Of a stretch of DNA of 64,000 nt, positions 47,197 through 57,889 are shown one piece after another; position 1 is the stretch's first letter; each line of letters opens with the position of its first letter. A model generated the notes under the pieces. The model made no database searches. It was not told the DNA's origin and saw nothing but the letters and a program-made list of their open reading frames with translations. The stretch covers positions 744,001 to 808,000 of the forward strand of contig BCGN01000006.1 of NCBI GenBank assembly GCA_001599295.1, written 5' to 3'. The position numbers and the translations under genes were made by a program. The stretch is from Sporopachydermia quercuum (taxonomy: Eukaryota > Ascomycota > Sporopachydermiomycetes > Sporopachydermiales > Sporopachydermiaceae).

Positions 47197-49312
47197 ATGA
47201 TTTAGAAGTGATTTGATGATACCTTGCTGAAGATGTTGGAGTATGACTGGGGGAATCGATAAGGATATTGCTGTGTTTCAGGCAAAACATTGTGGAAGGT
47301 GTAATGCAAGATAATCATTGCTTTCATCCTATTGATGTTAACGAGTCGAGTGTTTTTTGTGTATTATAGGTCGTTGCATGCATATAAGTCGGAGTTTCAC
47401 TTTAACTTACAACTTTCATTTCTGGTTCTCGGTCACTGTGATCGTGCTTTATAATCTAAATTTAATGGCTGGTTTACAATAAATTTTCATAATACTGATA
47501 ATTCTATAGTTGAATTGTGGGATCGGGATCCATTGTAGGATTTGTGCAATAGATGAGTTTCTGCTGCGTAGGTCAATTCGATGGAAGGTTAGTGAGGTGC
47601 TGCAAGTAGCCGAGAGACTAAGTAAACTTTAGTTGTAATTGGGTTTTGGTATGCTAAGCATTTTAAGCCTCTCAAACTTTATTGTGAATTCCAGTGGACG
47701 CGTGTTGCCTGTTAGTTTATAAGCAGATCTTATCGTTCAACAAAAGAAACTGAATACTAGCTAAAAAAATCCAAAATTATTTTTCTTTTTTTAAATTGAA
47801 CTAACTATGGATTGAAATATTAAAACGTCAGCTTCTTTCTTTCCTTTCCCTTTCAGTAAAGAAAGGTGTAGAAGGTTTTTCTGAAAGTTTGAAAGAAAGA
47901 GTATATTCAGGCAACCAGCCTTTTTTTAGGACGCTATAGATAATTAATCGGTGGTATCTCTTTCTGATAACTTTTGCATTGATAAATATAACTTTGAGTT
48001 CAACCTAAACCGTAACCTTAAAAAAATTATATGATAAAACTTGAGTAGTTTAAGAATACCAAACTAGGTATTTACATACGTTAATCAATGAGGAAAGGCA
48101 GAATGATGATATACTGGTAAAAAATAATATTATCTCCAAGTAATCCGATTAATTAATCACTTAACTATATATAGTTTTTGAGGTAAGTAATGCCTTGGCC
48201 TTGCCATGTGTTTATCAACAATTTTCGTCACTTTCAGAAAGAATGAGCAGAAACAGGAGATGATATACCGATCGCCACGATTCATAGTTTGTTGGATCAT
48301 AATATAGTTGATTGTATGTGATTCTCACATTACTCTTGATAGAAAATTAACAGGAAAGCACGTTTCGATTCATTTAATTGATTGCAAATCAAGAATCCTT
48401 GTCTGCTGATGAAAGTGAACTGTTAGTGTAGATGTTTACGTGGAAAAGCTCATTCAATAAAACTTTGAAGAAAAGTCAAATAACAAAATCAACGATTAAG
48501 TCTTTCTCATCAGTCGAATAAAACATTTTCCAGAATTCCTGATTACACACTTGTTTGTCTGATTGAAATATCAATGCAGATTTAACAGAAAATTCAAGGT
48601 TAGTTTTAGGTTTGAATTTTGTAGAGTTAGTAGTAGGTTATTCTACCAATTATGCTGGCGGTTCAATTCAATTGAAGACTATTGAACTTCATGGAAATAC
48701 CAGACTCATCAACAATTTTTATCTTAATCGCGCAATTCAATTGTAATACTTATAATTCATTTTAGATCTTGTTTAAGCTTTACATTTCTGTAGTTATGAA
48801 GGTTTTCGGTTGTCTCTCTCAGCAAATCTGTCTCAAATATCGAATATCTCTCTCTTCCTTTGCATTACAACATTCATTGGCGTAAACCTAGTCTAATGAA
48901 TCACAACCAAGGCCTACAGGCAGAACTCCCTTCACTTTCAGCTAAAATGTTCTACATAAGTTGATCAAAAACAATTCAGGTGTTTGAGCTCAAGGATCAA
49001 ATTGCTACAGTTCACATTTTTTTTGTAATCAATACAGGTTTATTATTCATCAAGCATTAACAATAATAGAAGAGAAAAGGTAAAAAATAATCTACCTTTA
49101 AAATCCTCATACGATTCAAGTAAAATCGTGAACAATCATAAAACAAAAACATAAAATAGAAAATAGAAAATTATAATAGGAACAGAAATAACCACTATAA
49201 TGTTCTGATATAATAGACAAGATCGGTAAAAAGAAGACTGGTGTCGGAGCCAATAGAACTTTAGAGGCCATTCACCTTCATTCAGAGATATTGTAAGTAT
49301 GATCAACAATCC
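47197..49312. other. Intergenic, 2.1 kb
   Basis: Convergent gap between the secreted-protein gene and the monooxygenase gene. AT-rich with A/T runs; no coding frame or RNA gene recognised. Confidence 0.55.
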
Positions 49313-50905
49313 TTATGAAATGATAAATCCTTCATAATTATTCTTAGCACACTTAGCTAATCTATGACGATAGTCAGGTAATCCACCTAAATAGTTCAAA
49401 GGTTCAATCTTCTTACCAGGAATGTTAGCACCCATATACCAGGACTTAGCTTTGGGGAATAATGATTTATTAGTCAACTCGATATTTCTATTGGTCCACT
49501 CTTCCTCATATTCTTCTTGAGGACTGATTTTACTCTTACCAGAATCAAGGACATCTTTAATCAATTTAACAATAAATATGCCTTGACCCTCAACACAACT
49601 TGGACCATTACAGAAAGCAGTTGGTGCTTGAGGACCATAAGTATAGAACATATTAGGGAATCCAGCAACACTCAAACCGTAAGAAGTTTGAAGACGCTCA
49701 GCCCATTTATCCTTAAGTTTGAGGCTATTCTCACCTTCGATGTCAATTTGATTATAACTACCAGTTAAAGAGTCAAATCCTGTAGCTAAAACTAATAGAT
49801 CGAATTCAATTTCTGTACCGTCTTTCAGAATTGCACCNTTTTCTTTGAAATCAACAATTGGATTAGCATTCCAATCAACAACATCAACGCTATCACTATT
49901 GAAACATTCATAAAAATTTTGTTCCAGTGATGGTCTCTTAGTACCAAAAGGATGAGGTTGTATCTTGGGAGCTAAGATTTCTCTCTTCCTTGGATCCTTG
50001 ACTCTTGCTGCTGTCTTTCTTTGCCAATAGTCATAAGCAATATCATTTGCTTTTTGATCAAATAAAATATCATTATAAGTAGCAAGCCAAAATTCGAATC
50101 CACCAGCAGAAAACAAATCATCAAAGAACTTTTCTCTCTGTTCTGGTGTATCTTCAAAAACACTCTTCGAAGAGAAATCAAATTGCATACCACCAAATGT
50201 ATCTAATCTGTCCTCATAGAATTTTTCATTCTTACCTGGTTGTTTATCGTTAGGACCATACTTTTCTTGTTGCATTGGTAAACATAAGTTAGGAGTTCTT
50301 TGGAAAACAGTAACTTCCTTAGCAACTTCTGCAGCTTCTTGAGTTACTTGAATACCTGTTGAACCAGTACCAATTATAGCAATCTTTCTGTTAGTCATAT
50401 CAACCCCTTCTAAAGGCCAGTCAGAAGTATGATAACACTCACCTTGGTAATTATGTAAACCTTTGAAGTTAGGGACAAATTTCTTAGCAGCAAACCCAGT
50501 ACAAGGTAAGAAGAAAGTAGCAGTAGCATGGACACCATCTTGGGTGTGAATATGCCATTTATTTTCGTGGCTCTTATAATGAGCAGCAGTGACAAAACTA
50601 TTAAGGGTGACATCAGGCCAAAGATTCAATGTATCACCAGCAAATTTGAAATATTTCTGAAGTTCAGGCCAAGCAGGATATTTTTCAGACCATTTCCAAG
50701 ACCAAAGCTTTGGATTTGATAACTCATAAACAGGAATTGACGAGTCAACTCTTGCTCCTGGATAGCGGTTATGACACCAGGTGCCACCTAGCATTTCACC
50801 AGAATCAAAGATATGAACTTTGAGTCCTAATTCTCTTAATTTATCTAAGAAATAGATACCGGAGAAACCAGCTCCAATAATAATAACATCGTATTCATCA
50901 ACCAT
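49313..50905 (-). CDS. Flavin-dependent monooxygenase, Baeyer-Villiger type
   Basis: Predicted FAD/NADPH enzyme that inserts oxygen beside a carbonyl, turning ketones into esters or lactones. 530 residues, the normal size for the family. The FAD-binding GxGxxG is GAGFSG at 11-16, followed by the typical GGTWCHNRYPGARVD (40-54). The NADPH-binding Rossmann loop GTGSTG is at 179-184. The Baeyer-Villiger fingerprint FxGxxxHxxxW(P/D) appears as YQGECYHTSDWP at 153-164, with Tyr for Phe at the first position. The later LVLATGFDSLTG is also family-typical. No signal or membrane segment. The gene has no intron, in an intron-rich neighbourhood, and such enzymes are patchy in budding yeasts, so horizontal origin is possible. 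It diverges from a serine hydrolase 3.2 kb away. One codon contains N. Confidence 0.9.
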   Translation of the reverse strand: MVDEYDVIIIGAGFSGIYFLDKLRELGLKVHIFDSGEMLGGTWCHNRYPGARVDSSIPVYELSNPKLWSWKWSEKYPAWPELQKYFKFAGDTLNLWPDVTLNSFVTAAHYKSHENKWHIHTQDGVHATATFFLPCTGFAAKKFVPNFKGLHNYQGECYHTSDWPLEGVDMTNRKIAIIGTGSTGIQVTQEAAEVAKEVTVFQRTPNLCLPMQQEKYGPNDKQPGKNEKFYEDRLDTFGGMQFDFSSKSVFEDTPEQREKFFDDLFSAGGFEFWLATYNDILFDQKANDIAYDYWQRKTAARVKDPRKREILAPKIQPHPFGTKRPSLEQNFYECFNSDSVDVVDWNANPIVDFKEXGAILKDGTEIEFDLLVLATGFDSLTGSYNQIDIEGENSLKLKDKWAERLQTSYGLSVAGFPNMFYTYGPQAPTAFCNGPSCVEGQGIFIVKLIKDVLDSGKSKISPQEEYEEEWTNRNIELTNKSLFPKAKSWYMGANIPGKKIEPLNYLGGLPDYRHRLAKCAKNNYEGFIIS

Positions 50906-53822
50906 TGTGATAGTATATTGTTGTCGTAGTAGTGATTGTAGTGATAGTTGTAGTTTACTGTTAACTATAGATAAACTAATGTTTATTTGCTTTGATCTTC
51001 TGATCTTGTAACTTAGATNTATTGATGGTTATCTCAAGTACTATTTGATCTAATTAAAGATTTACTAATAAATTTCATCTCCCTTCAAAATCTTTAATCT
51101 AAATGGTAGGATACTTTTCACCTTATATACCTTTGGTGTGCTTTCTGACGAAAGGTGAATCTTATGGCTATTTTCAGCATTTTCTTATATTATACTAGAA
51201 CAATAAAGCATTTTTTGATTCACTATAACTAATAAGCTCGGAGACTTCTAATGCGATTACTTGCTTCACCAAATACTGCTTTGGTTTCTCCAACACACCA
51301 AGCTTCCATCTATAGTAAACGATTCGTACATTACCTCATCTCAGTTGGCTGGTACACATGATCAAACTAAAACTGATGATATGATAAAACAAACCTGGGG
51401 TAAATGTATGGGATTTTTGAACGAAAAAGCTTAAAAGTAGGTTTGAGATTCTTTGTTTCATGGTAAATTAAAGGAAAGAAGTCGCTTCGTTGCAAAGTTC
51501 ATCGGGAGCATGGCAGTAGAAGCAATTAAGGTTTCAGCGAAGATCTACTTCCCGTTCGAAACTCAAAGTTCAATTTGGATATAGTACAAGTGCTTTTCAA
51601 TTAATGCTAAGTGCATGATTATTAAAATAATCAAATTCCTTTTTCTCATATTATAATACGATATAACGGTATATGATAGCGGAAAACCAAGTNTTCAGGA
51701 ATAGTATGTGAGATTTCACTCCTCAACAATTTTAACTAGCATTTGAATTATGAAGAACGTAGAAAAAGGGTTTCTTAAACTCAATCTCGTAAATGTTCAT
51801 ATAAGGCAAGTGTTTTCTAAAGTTCACTAACCTCATCTCTTTAATTTCGTATGAGATTCGTCCATAATGAAATTTACCATTTAGGAATATGTAATCAATT
51901 ATGATCATAAAGGACTAAAGCAACATGATTTTTTTAACATTATCACGGTCCTGCGACACGTTAGAAAATATTAAGGTGTTTCAAAAAAGCCAATCTCCTT
52001 TTTTATTGATAGCAATTTGTTTGACTGGAAGGTAATGAATGTTCTGTTCTACTGTACTCTGTTTTTTCCCAAAAATTTTCAAATTTTTATTCCTATCTTC
52101 CTCTCGAATCATACGAAACTTTTACAGATCTCGTACTGAAAATGTAGGATGGAAAAACTGAATACGGAAGTAAATTATTGATGATGTGATCAGTATTTCC
52201 ACTTTTATACATAGGAGCAATCATCAGGATCCTGTAGTTCACCATGAGATTGCTAGTCTTCAATATTATTTCCCATGTAGGGATCATCACGATTTACAAA
52301 AAATTATAACATGATACTAAATTGTGTATAATAGCTACATAAATTTATAATATCAAATAATTCAATCGTATGATAACCTGTTGCTAAGTATCAATGTGAT
52401 GTTAATGTCCTTTCAATCAAGCAGGGACAGCCCCTCCAAGACAAGATACCAGTAAAGTTTTCTGCACCACAGCAATTCTTACAACTTACTCCTCCTTCAG
52501 AAACAAAACTGTCAACTTTATGTTCCAATTCAAGCTTTATGAAGTAAAATACATTCTTGAGGTTATCGGAATATCCGCTCCGATCATACTCTTCAGTACA
52601 AGATACCAAATACCAAACTAAGATTGCTTTTACGCTATCTTCCCCGCACTTTCTCGGAAAAAATGATGTTCTATCTTCTAATACTCTTTGAGGCTCATTT
52701 ACAATCCCCTGAATGTTTTTAACTATTCTAATTTGGCGATCATTTAATTATATTCTTTATAGTTCAATTTGTTATTCGCCGTTTTTCAATATCTACCAAT
52801 TTTCAAGGTAATTATTCATTATCTAGTTGATCAGCATATTATATTGATCATGGTTCCCATTCTTTGGCGCAGAACGGCTGGATCAACTCTCTCTGCTATA
52901 CTTCTATAGATTCGGATGTATAGATAATAACTATCAGACTGCTTTAGATTATAAGTTATGTAACCCTGGTGAGGTCAAGTAATTATTTCTTGATTATATG
53001 ACTATTCTTTCAACTTGTCTCTCATTCCATTTGATCCATTATTCCAATATCTTACTTTTCCATCTATCAAACCCTTGAGTAAGTCGGTCAGTTAGTGCAG
53101 TTTGTCCCTTAAAAATAGTACGTATCTCTTTACTAAAAGAGAATTACGAGAACAGTAGGGGAAACTAAATACGAATGCTAAACCATGTGCTTCAAGATGG
53201 GATGGTCAACTCCGAGGAGAAATCTATAGCAGTAAAGAGTAGAAAAGATATACTGATTATAATTATAAACATATAGATTTTAGATGGAAATAGTTTGCTA
53301 GTATTTGAGTCAAACTTGGATGGGTTTGAATAATAGGAGAAATCGGTTGTAAGTGCAAACAAAGTATGACCGAAACTTAACAGATGCACGGCAGAAAAGA
53401 ACTAGTAATGTGGAGCGGCTTGTATAGTAGAAACATCAAACATTATTTGACTTGAAGATAATACACAATCAAACAGCTCCGCTCCATACAATGAATTCTA
53501 ATGAGGCTTTTGCTTGAAAACAATATGGAATTTTTTGTAAGAATGGCATCTCAACTATACGAACCAATGGGTCAACGAGTGTCTAGTGCATTTAACGAAG
53601 ATAACATAACATTTATCACGTAACGTTTCTCATTATATCTTTCGCTAAACAAAAATATAATTGAATAAATGTTTCCCGCTTCTCTCATATCACACACTTT
53701 TTTTGTATCCTGATCTATTCATCAATCTACAAAAAACCAAATGAGAGTCAATCAGTTTACGATTAATTCTTCTTCTTAACGTACAAGGTTCAACATTGGA
53801 TTAAGATAAACTTTATTGAGAT
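50906..53822. other. Divergent intergenic region of the monooxygenase, 2.9 kb
   Basis: AT-rich region between divergent genes. Frames of 60-72 codons on the minus strand (52093-52609, 53192-53389) show no motifs. No gene or clear repeat recognised. Confidence 0.5.
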
Positions 53823-53987
53823 ATGTATGAACCTTATTTTGAAAACCCAGTTTCCAGACGAGGTATTTCAAATCTTGCTAACGTTCTAACATTACTTGAA
53901 GGTAAGTATTTAAATGGGGATTTGCCCACTTATCAACAGTTACAGTTGAACATTTTGATAATAATGAGGAAGTTTTTACAAGACTGA
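53823..53987 (+). CDS. Possible 54-residue small protein or gene remnant
   Basis: An ATG-started frame of 54 codons, 94 bp upstream of the serine hydrolase. It reads like a real helical protein (SRRGISNLANVLTLLEGKYL, then GDLPTYQQLQLNI) rather than random AT-rich translation. The pattern of L..LL.GK...PT..Q vaguely recalls the N-terminal helices of fungal Ham1-type (DUF5923) proteins. It could be a tiny protein, an upstream frame in the hydrolase leader, or the surviving 5' end of a lost gene. A GTAAGT within it (53891-53896) could also act as a splice donor, but I could not find a matching acceptor that extends the frame. Confidence 0.3.
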   Translation: MYEPYFENPVSRRGISNLANVLTLLEGKYLNGDLPTYQQLQLNILIIMRKFLQD

Positions 53988-54081
53988 CAATCAAGGAAAT
54001 AACCAAACTTGATGGTAATCAAATCACACACTATCGAAGCGAAGCAACTACCAATATTCTCAATACCAATTAGTCTGCACA

Positions 54082-55305
54082 ATGGCTTTACTATCTGCTG
54101 AACAACAGGCTGCACTTAAGACCGAGGTTGATGCCATCTTGCATAAAGTGGTCTCTGGCGATGTCAAAGTACCAGGTGTTGTTGCTGGCATCACTGATAA
54201 AGATGGTAACATTCTCTATTCTGGTGAAGCAGGTGTTAGGTCACTTCGTTCAGGCAGCAAGCCAATGACACAAGACACTATATTTGCTATCTACTCAACT
54301 ACTAAAGCCTTAACTGGTACAGCTGCCTTAAGACTTTATGAAGAAGGTAAGCTTGATCTTGATGCTCCTGCCAAAGAATATTGCCCTGAGTTAGGTGATG
54401 TTGAAATAATTCAAGGATTTGATGAAAATGATAAACCAATTCTCACTAAACCAAAGAATGAAATAACTACGAGAATGTTACTTACCCACACTGCAGGTTT
54501 TGGATATTTCTTCTTCAATGAAAAATACAATAAGTTACTACAAACTACTGGTGAACCAAATATCCTGAAAGCAACCAAGAAATCTCTATTAACACCGATT
54601 TTATTTGAGCCAGGTACCAAATGGGAATATGGGACAAATATGGATTGGGCTGGGCAAGTTGTTGAGGCTATCTCTGGCAAATCTTTAGACAGTTACTTGA
54701 GAGAAATTTTGTTCACACCATGTGGAATGAATGATACAAGCTTCATCAGGAATGAAGACTTTCTCGAAAGGCAAGCTGAGATTCATCAAAGAGATTTGGA
54801 AAAGCCTGAGAACTTGACACCTTTAGGTGACTTATCACCAACTAACCCAGAAGTCCATATGGGAGGGCATGGTCTTTACTCCACTGTTGGTGATTATCTC
54901 AAATTCTTACAAGTTTGGCTTAATGATGGTAAATCTCCTATTACCGGAGCTCAAGTTCTTAAACCTGAGACAATTAAGTATGCCGAAAAGAACCATTTGC
55001 CTGTTGGCACCGAAGTTACTCAATTGCCAGCAGTCGTTCCTGAATTAACACACGCTGCTGAATTTTTCCCTGGTGATCCAAAAAGCTGGGGTATAACTTA
55101 TTTCATCAATGATGTTGATGCACCAACTGGAAGACCTAAGGGATCTTTGGCTTGGGCTGGTTTACCAAATTTGTATTATTGGATTGATCGTAAGAATGGA
55201 GTAGCAGGCTATTGGGCAACACAAGTTTTTCCATTTGCTGATCCAACTTCAGTTGGGGGATACTTCGAAATGGAATCTGCTTTATATAAGACTTTAAAAG
55301 CTTAG
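54082..55305 (+). CDS. Serine hydrolase of class C beta-lactamase/family VIII esterase fold
   Basis: 407 residues, predicted cytosolic esterase or transacylase. The catalytic S-x-x-K is STTK at 72-75 in FAIYSTTKALTG; the second motif is YGTN (Y183) in KWEYGTNMDWAG, in place of the beta-lactamase YSN. Other family marks are TTRMLLTHTAGFGY and MGGHGLYSTVGDYLKF. The C-terminal GYWATQVFPFADP replaces the usual KTG-like strand. No signal peptide, so it does not look like a secreted drug-degrading enzyme. Related proteins include bacterial EstB-type esterases and fungal transesterases such as LovD. Intronless. The divergent monooxygenase would make esters from ketones, so hydrolysis of that product is a reasonable but untested role. 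Confidence 0.9.
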   Translation: MALLSAEQQAALKTEVDAILHKVVSGDVKVPGVVAGITDKDGNILYSGEAGVRSLRSGSKPMTQDTIFAIYSTTKALTGTAALRLYEEGKLDLDAPAKEYCPELGDVEIIQGFDENDKPILTKPKNEITTRMLLTHTAGFGYFFFNEKYNKLLQTTGEPNILKATKKSLLTPILFEPGTKWEYGTNMDWAGQVVEAISGKSLDSYLREILFTPCGMNDTSFIRNEDFLERQAEIHQRDLEKPENLTPLGDLSPTNPEVHMGGHGLYSTVGDYLKFLQVWLNDGKSPITGAQVLKPETIKYAEKNHLPVGTEVTQLPAVVPELTHAAEFFPGDPKSWGITYFINDVDAPTGRPKGSLAWAGLPNLYYWIDRKNGVAGYWATQVFPFADPTSVGGYFEMESALYKTLKA

Positions 55306-56011
55306 GCAATTTGGATGCTATATGAATATGACGATACGATTTGATTGAAACTTTTCTTTAATAGTTCACGTTTTATGTTATTTTGTAAGTTTAAATTGTA
55401 ATGATAGGATAGAACCAATCGAGGTTTGGTTCCGTAGAACGAAGGTGAAAGAAGAGTAGAACTTACATGGAACATACATACAATCTTTCGACGACAAGAA
55501 TTTATGAACAGTTCTTGATTCTGCTGAACCCTTACTAGCTTTATTCTAAACATCTATGCTTCAGCTATTGTATTGGACAACTATGACTTCAATATGGCAA
55601 TTCCTTTTCCTAGACTTATTTACCTCAGGTACACAGTTTATCGAAAGTCAGTGTGTTTATTCAAAAACTACCCCGCTTTTTCTGTTTTATTGCCTTGAAC
55701 AATGATTGATTAAACTATTTATTGATTATATAATAAACAATTGTGAAAGCTTTGAAATAAAGGGAGGGAGATCTGATATTGTTTAAGGCCGGGTAATATA
55801 TGGCATTTTTGATCACTTTTTCACTTTCTGTCCAGGGCAAAGGATAAATGTGGTGGTAAAGTAAGGAAAGAAATGTCTGAAGATCAGTTATCAAAGTCAT
55901 TGGGATTAATGAGAAAGGGGAGAAAGAAGAGCAACGAACTTGGAGATCAGATCTTTAGGCAGTAAAATCGAATAGTTCACACTTTTGAGTTACATATTCT
56001 TGAAAATCACA
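55306..56011. other. Hydrolase-TOM7 intergenic
   Basis: 706 bp between tandem genes; 3' region of the hydrolase and TOM7 promoter. No gene seen. Confidence 0.6.
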
Positions 56012-56416
56012 ATGGCCAACGGTTTGTTTTTATCTGAAGATTCTAAGGTACGTCTTTGATACAGTGTAGTTGAAGAGAGAATAAGTATAATAATGGTTTG
56101 GAATGCTAACTTTTGTTTTCAGGAGAGAATCACCAAAGTATTAGATGCTTCCATGGTTTTCCTTCACTATGGATTTTTGCCATTAGTTTTATATCTGGGT
56201 ATGTGTTTATGTTTATTTTGTTGGGCGTTCGTTAGAATTATTGATAGATTTAGACTAATAGCTGTATTTGCAACTGTATACTAACTATGAGATTAGGATA
56301 TGCTAATAGCAACCCCAAACCTTCATTGATTGCGTAAGTTGATTTCTGCTAAATTTTGCTACATATTTATTGTTCATACTAACCAAATCAGTTTATTGTC
56401 ACCTTTCGGTAACTAA
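56012..56416 (+). CDS. TOM7: Tom7, small subunit of the mitochondrial outer-membrane translocase, four exons
   Basis: Tom7 tunes assembly and stability of the TOM import complex. No exon is long enough to be noticed alone. Exons 56012-56047, 56123-56198, 56297-56333 and 56392-56416; introns of 75, 98 and 58 nt with donors GTACGT, GTATGT and GTAAGT and branch points TGCTAAC, TACTAAC and TACTAAC. The phases join to a 57-residue protein (Saccharomyces 60). Its parts are SEDSKERITKVLD, a cytosolic helix, and HYGFLPLVLYLGYANSNPKP, matching the conserved HYGW-P-VLYLG-A---RP transmembrane core, then the ending LLSPFGN (Saccharomyces LLSPLPSV). CTG encodes the conserved Leu of YLG. Confidence 0.94.
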
Positions 56417-57889
56417 ACTATCGTTATCGGTTCGATATGAATTGAACCACCTACTGTTACTGTCTGTATATAAAGGGAATGTTATTTGTTCATTTCTATA
56501 GAGAAAATCTATTTGTAAGAATGTATTAGAATATCTTAGTTATAGGATCTGATGATACCTTAAACACATCCTTGTTTCAATAGTAGTATGAATTGGAGCA
56601 AGTTGTGGTGTACAAACAACTCACACATTTGATAGTTCGAGAGACTTGAGCGTTTCCTATTCATCGGCTATTGACAAGTCTTGATCTATGTCCGAATCTA
56701 GGCTTTCCAATGTGATACTTATGTGATTGCTGAACAAACGTATTATAGACGTAGTATTATATCTCTTAGATATTCAGAAAGCGACACAGGGTCACTATCT
56801 TTGGTTATTCAATGCTTATCATTCTACGTGTAAAGTCCAATAACTCATCTTCACTGACTGTTTTCTTAATCTTTTTATTATTTTGCCTACCAAGTTTATT
56901 AGGCGGAAGGTACGATCACTCTAATGGCATTAGTCTTATTATTGAGCAAAGAAGACATTTAATACATTGAAGTAGTATGGCTAAAAGCTCCTACTTTTCT
57001 TCCTGCGCATCAAGGTTTTTTATCAGTAACTAAAACTCGTTACTATGGAAAAATATTGTTCGTATTATAGTCGCAGTCTTTGTCAGCATGGATTATTCTT
57101 CCCGTGCAATTCAGTGGCTTACGATGGTCTTCTTTGTTAACTCACCACATTTAGAGCCTCAGACATTGCACGTTCCAAGATGCATGGCTTCTAACTTATT
57201 GGCTTCAAATTGCAGAGTTTATTTCACCAGCAGGAAACTCTGGCTATTCCCCATAAATTCATATAACGTCTGATATTCGATGATTGAGCGGAAAGTCAAC
57301 GGCTATCGCAGATTTCTATATACCCAGAATGATTGATCTCCTTTCAGTTTTGGCTCAGTCACCATCATTTCAGTTGGAATCCGAAGTAAGACATCTTCTT
57401 CTGATGATCGCAAATCCAAATCAAAGCATTCCGTTTTCGTGTGTTACTTCATTCTATAGCAGCAGCTTACATAATACATTTGAATAAAATAAGTATATGT
57501 ATATATATCTAACCGTTCATTTTCATTTGATCCCTTTTTTAAACTTGGCCAACTGCCAAAGGGTGGTTGTAGCCAAAAAAATAAAGTTGTGAAAATCACT
57601 AAGAAAAATCCAACTGCCAAACGCAGCTTAGTTGTCTTTTTTATGTATTTCATTAGCACATGATGAGAAAACGGCCATATTGACCGATGTCGATTATTAT
57701 TTTTTTGATCTGATCTGTTAGTCCAGAATAAATAGATGAAAAAGAGTTTGTATTCTATATTCTAAATCAAACCAAGAATACAAAACGATATAATACTAAT
57801 AAGGGATTGAACTCCTAACAAATACTCTCTAGCTATCTCATTTGCATCTAAAAAGAAAAATAGTAGTTGATCACAATGAGCATAACATT
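56417..57889. other. TOM7-FLX1 intergenic, 1.5 kb
   Basis: Between tandem genes. The words CCAACTGCCAAA occur twice (about 57549 and 57610). Frames of 61-71 codons lack motifs or an ATG. No gene supported. Confidence 0.55.

Noticed and set aside
52864-52950. tRNA-like A-box (TGGCGCAGAACGG) with a weak downstream B-box-like word
   Set aside because: The acceptor and T arms do not pair, and the B box lacks the invariant GTTCRA core.
54082-55305. Reading the serine hydrolase as a true drug-inactivating beta-lactamase
   Set aside because: No signal peptide, YGTN instead of YSN and no clear KTG strand; the protein fits esterase/transesterase members of the fold.
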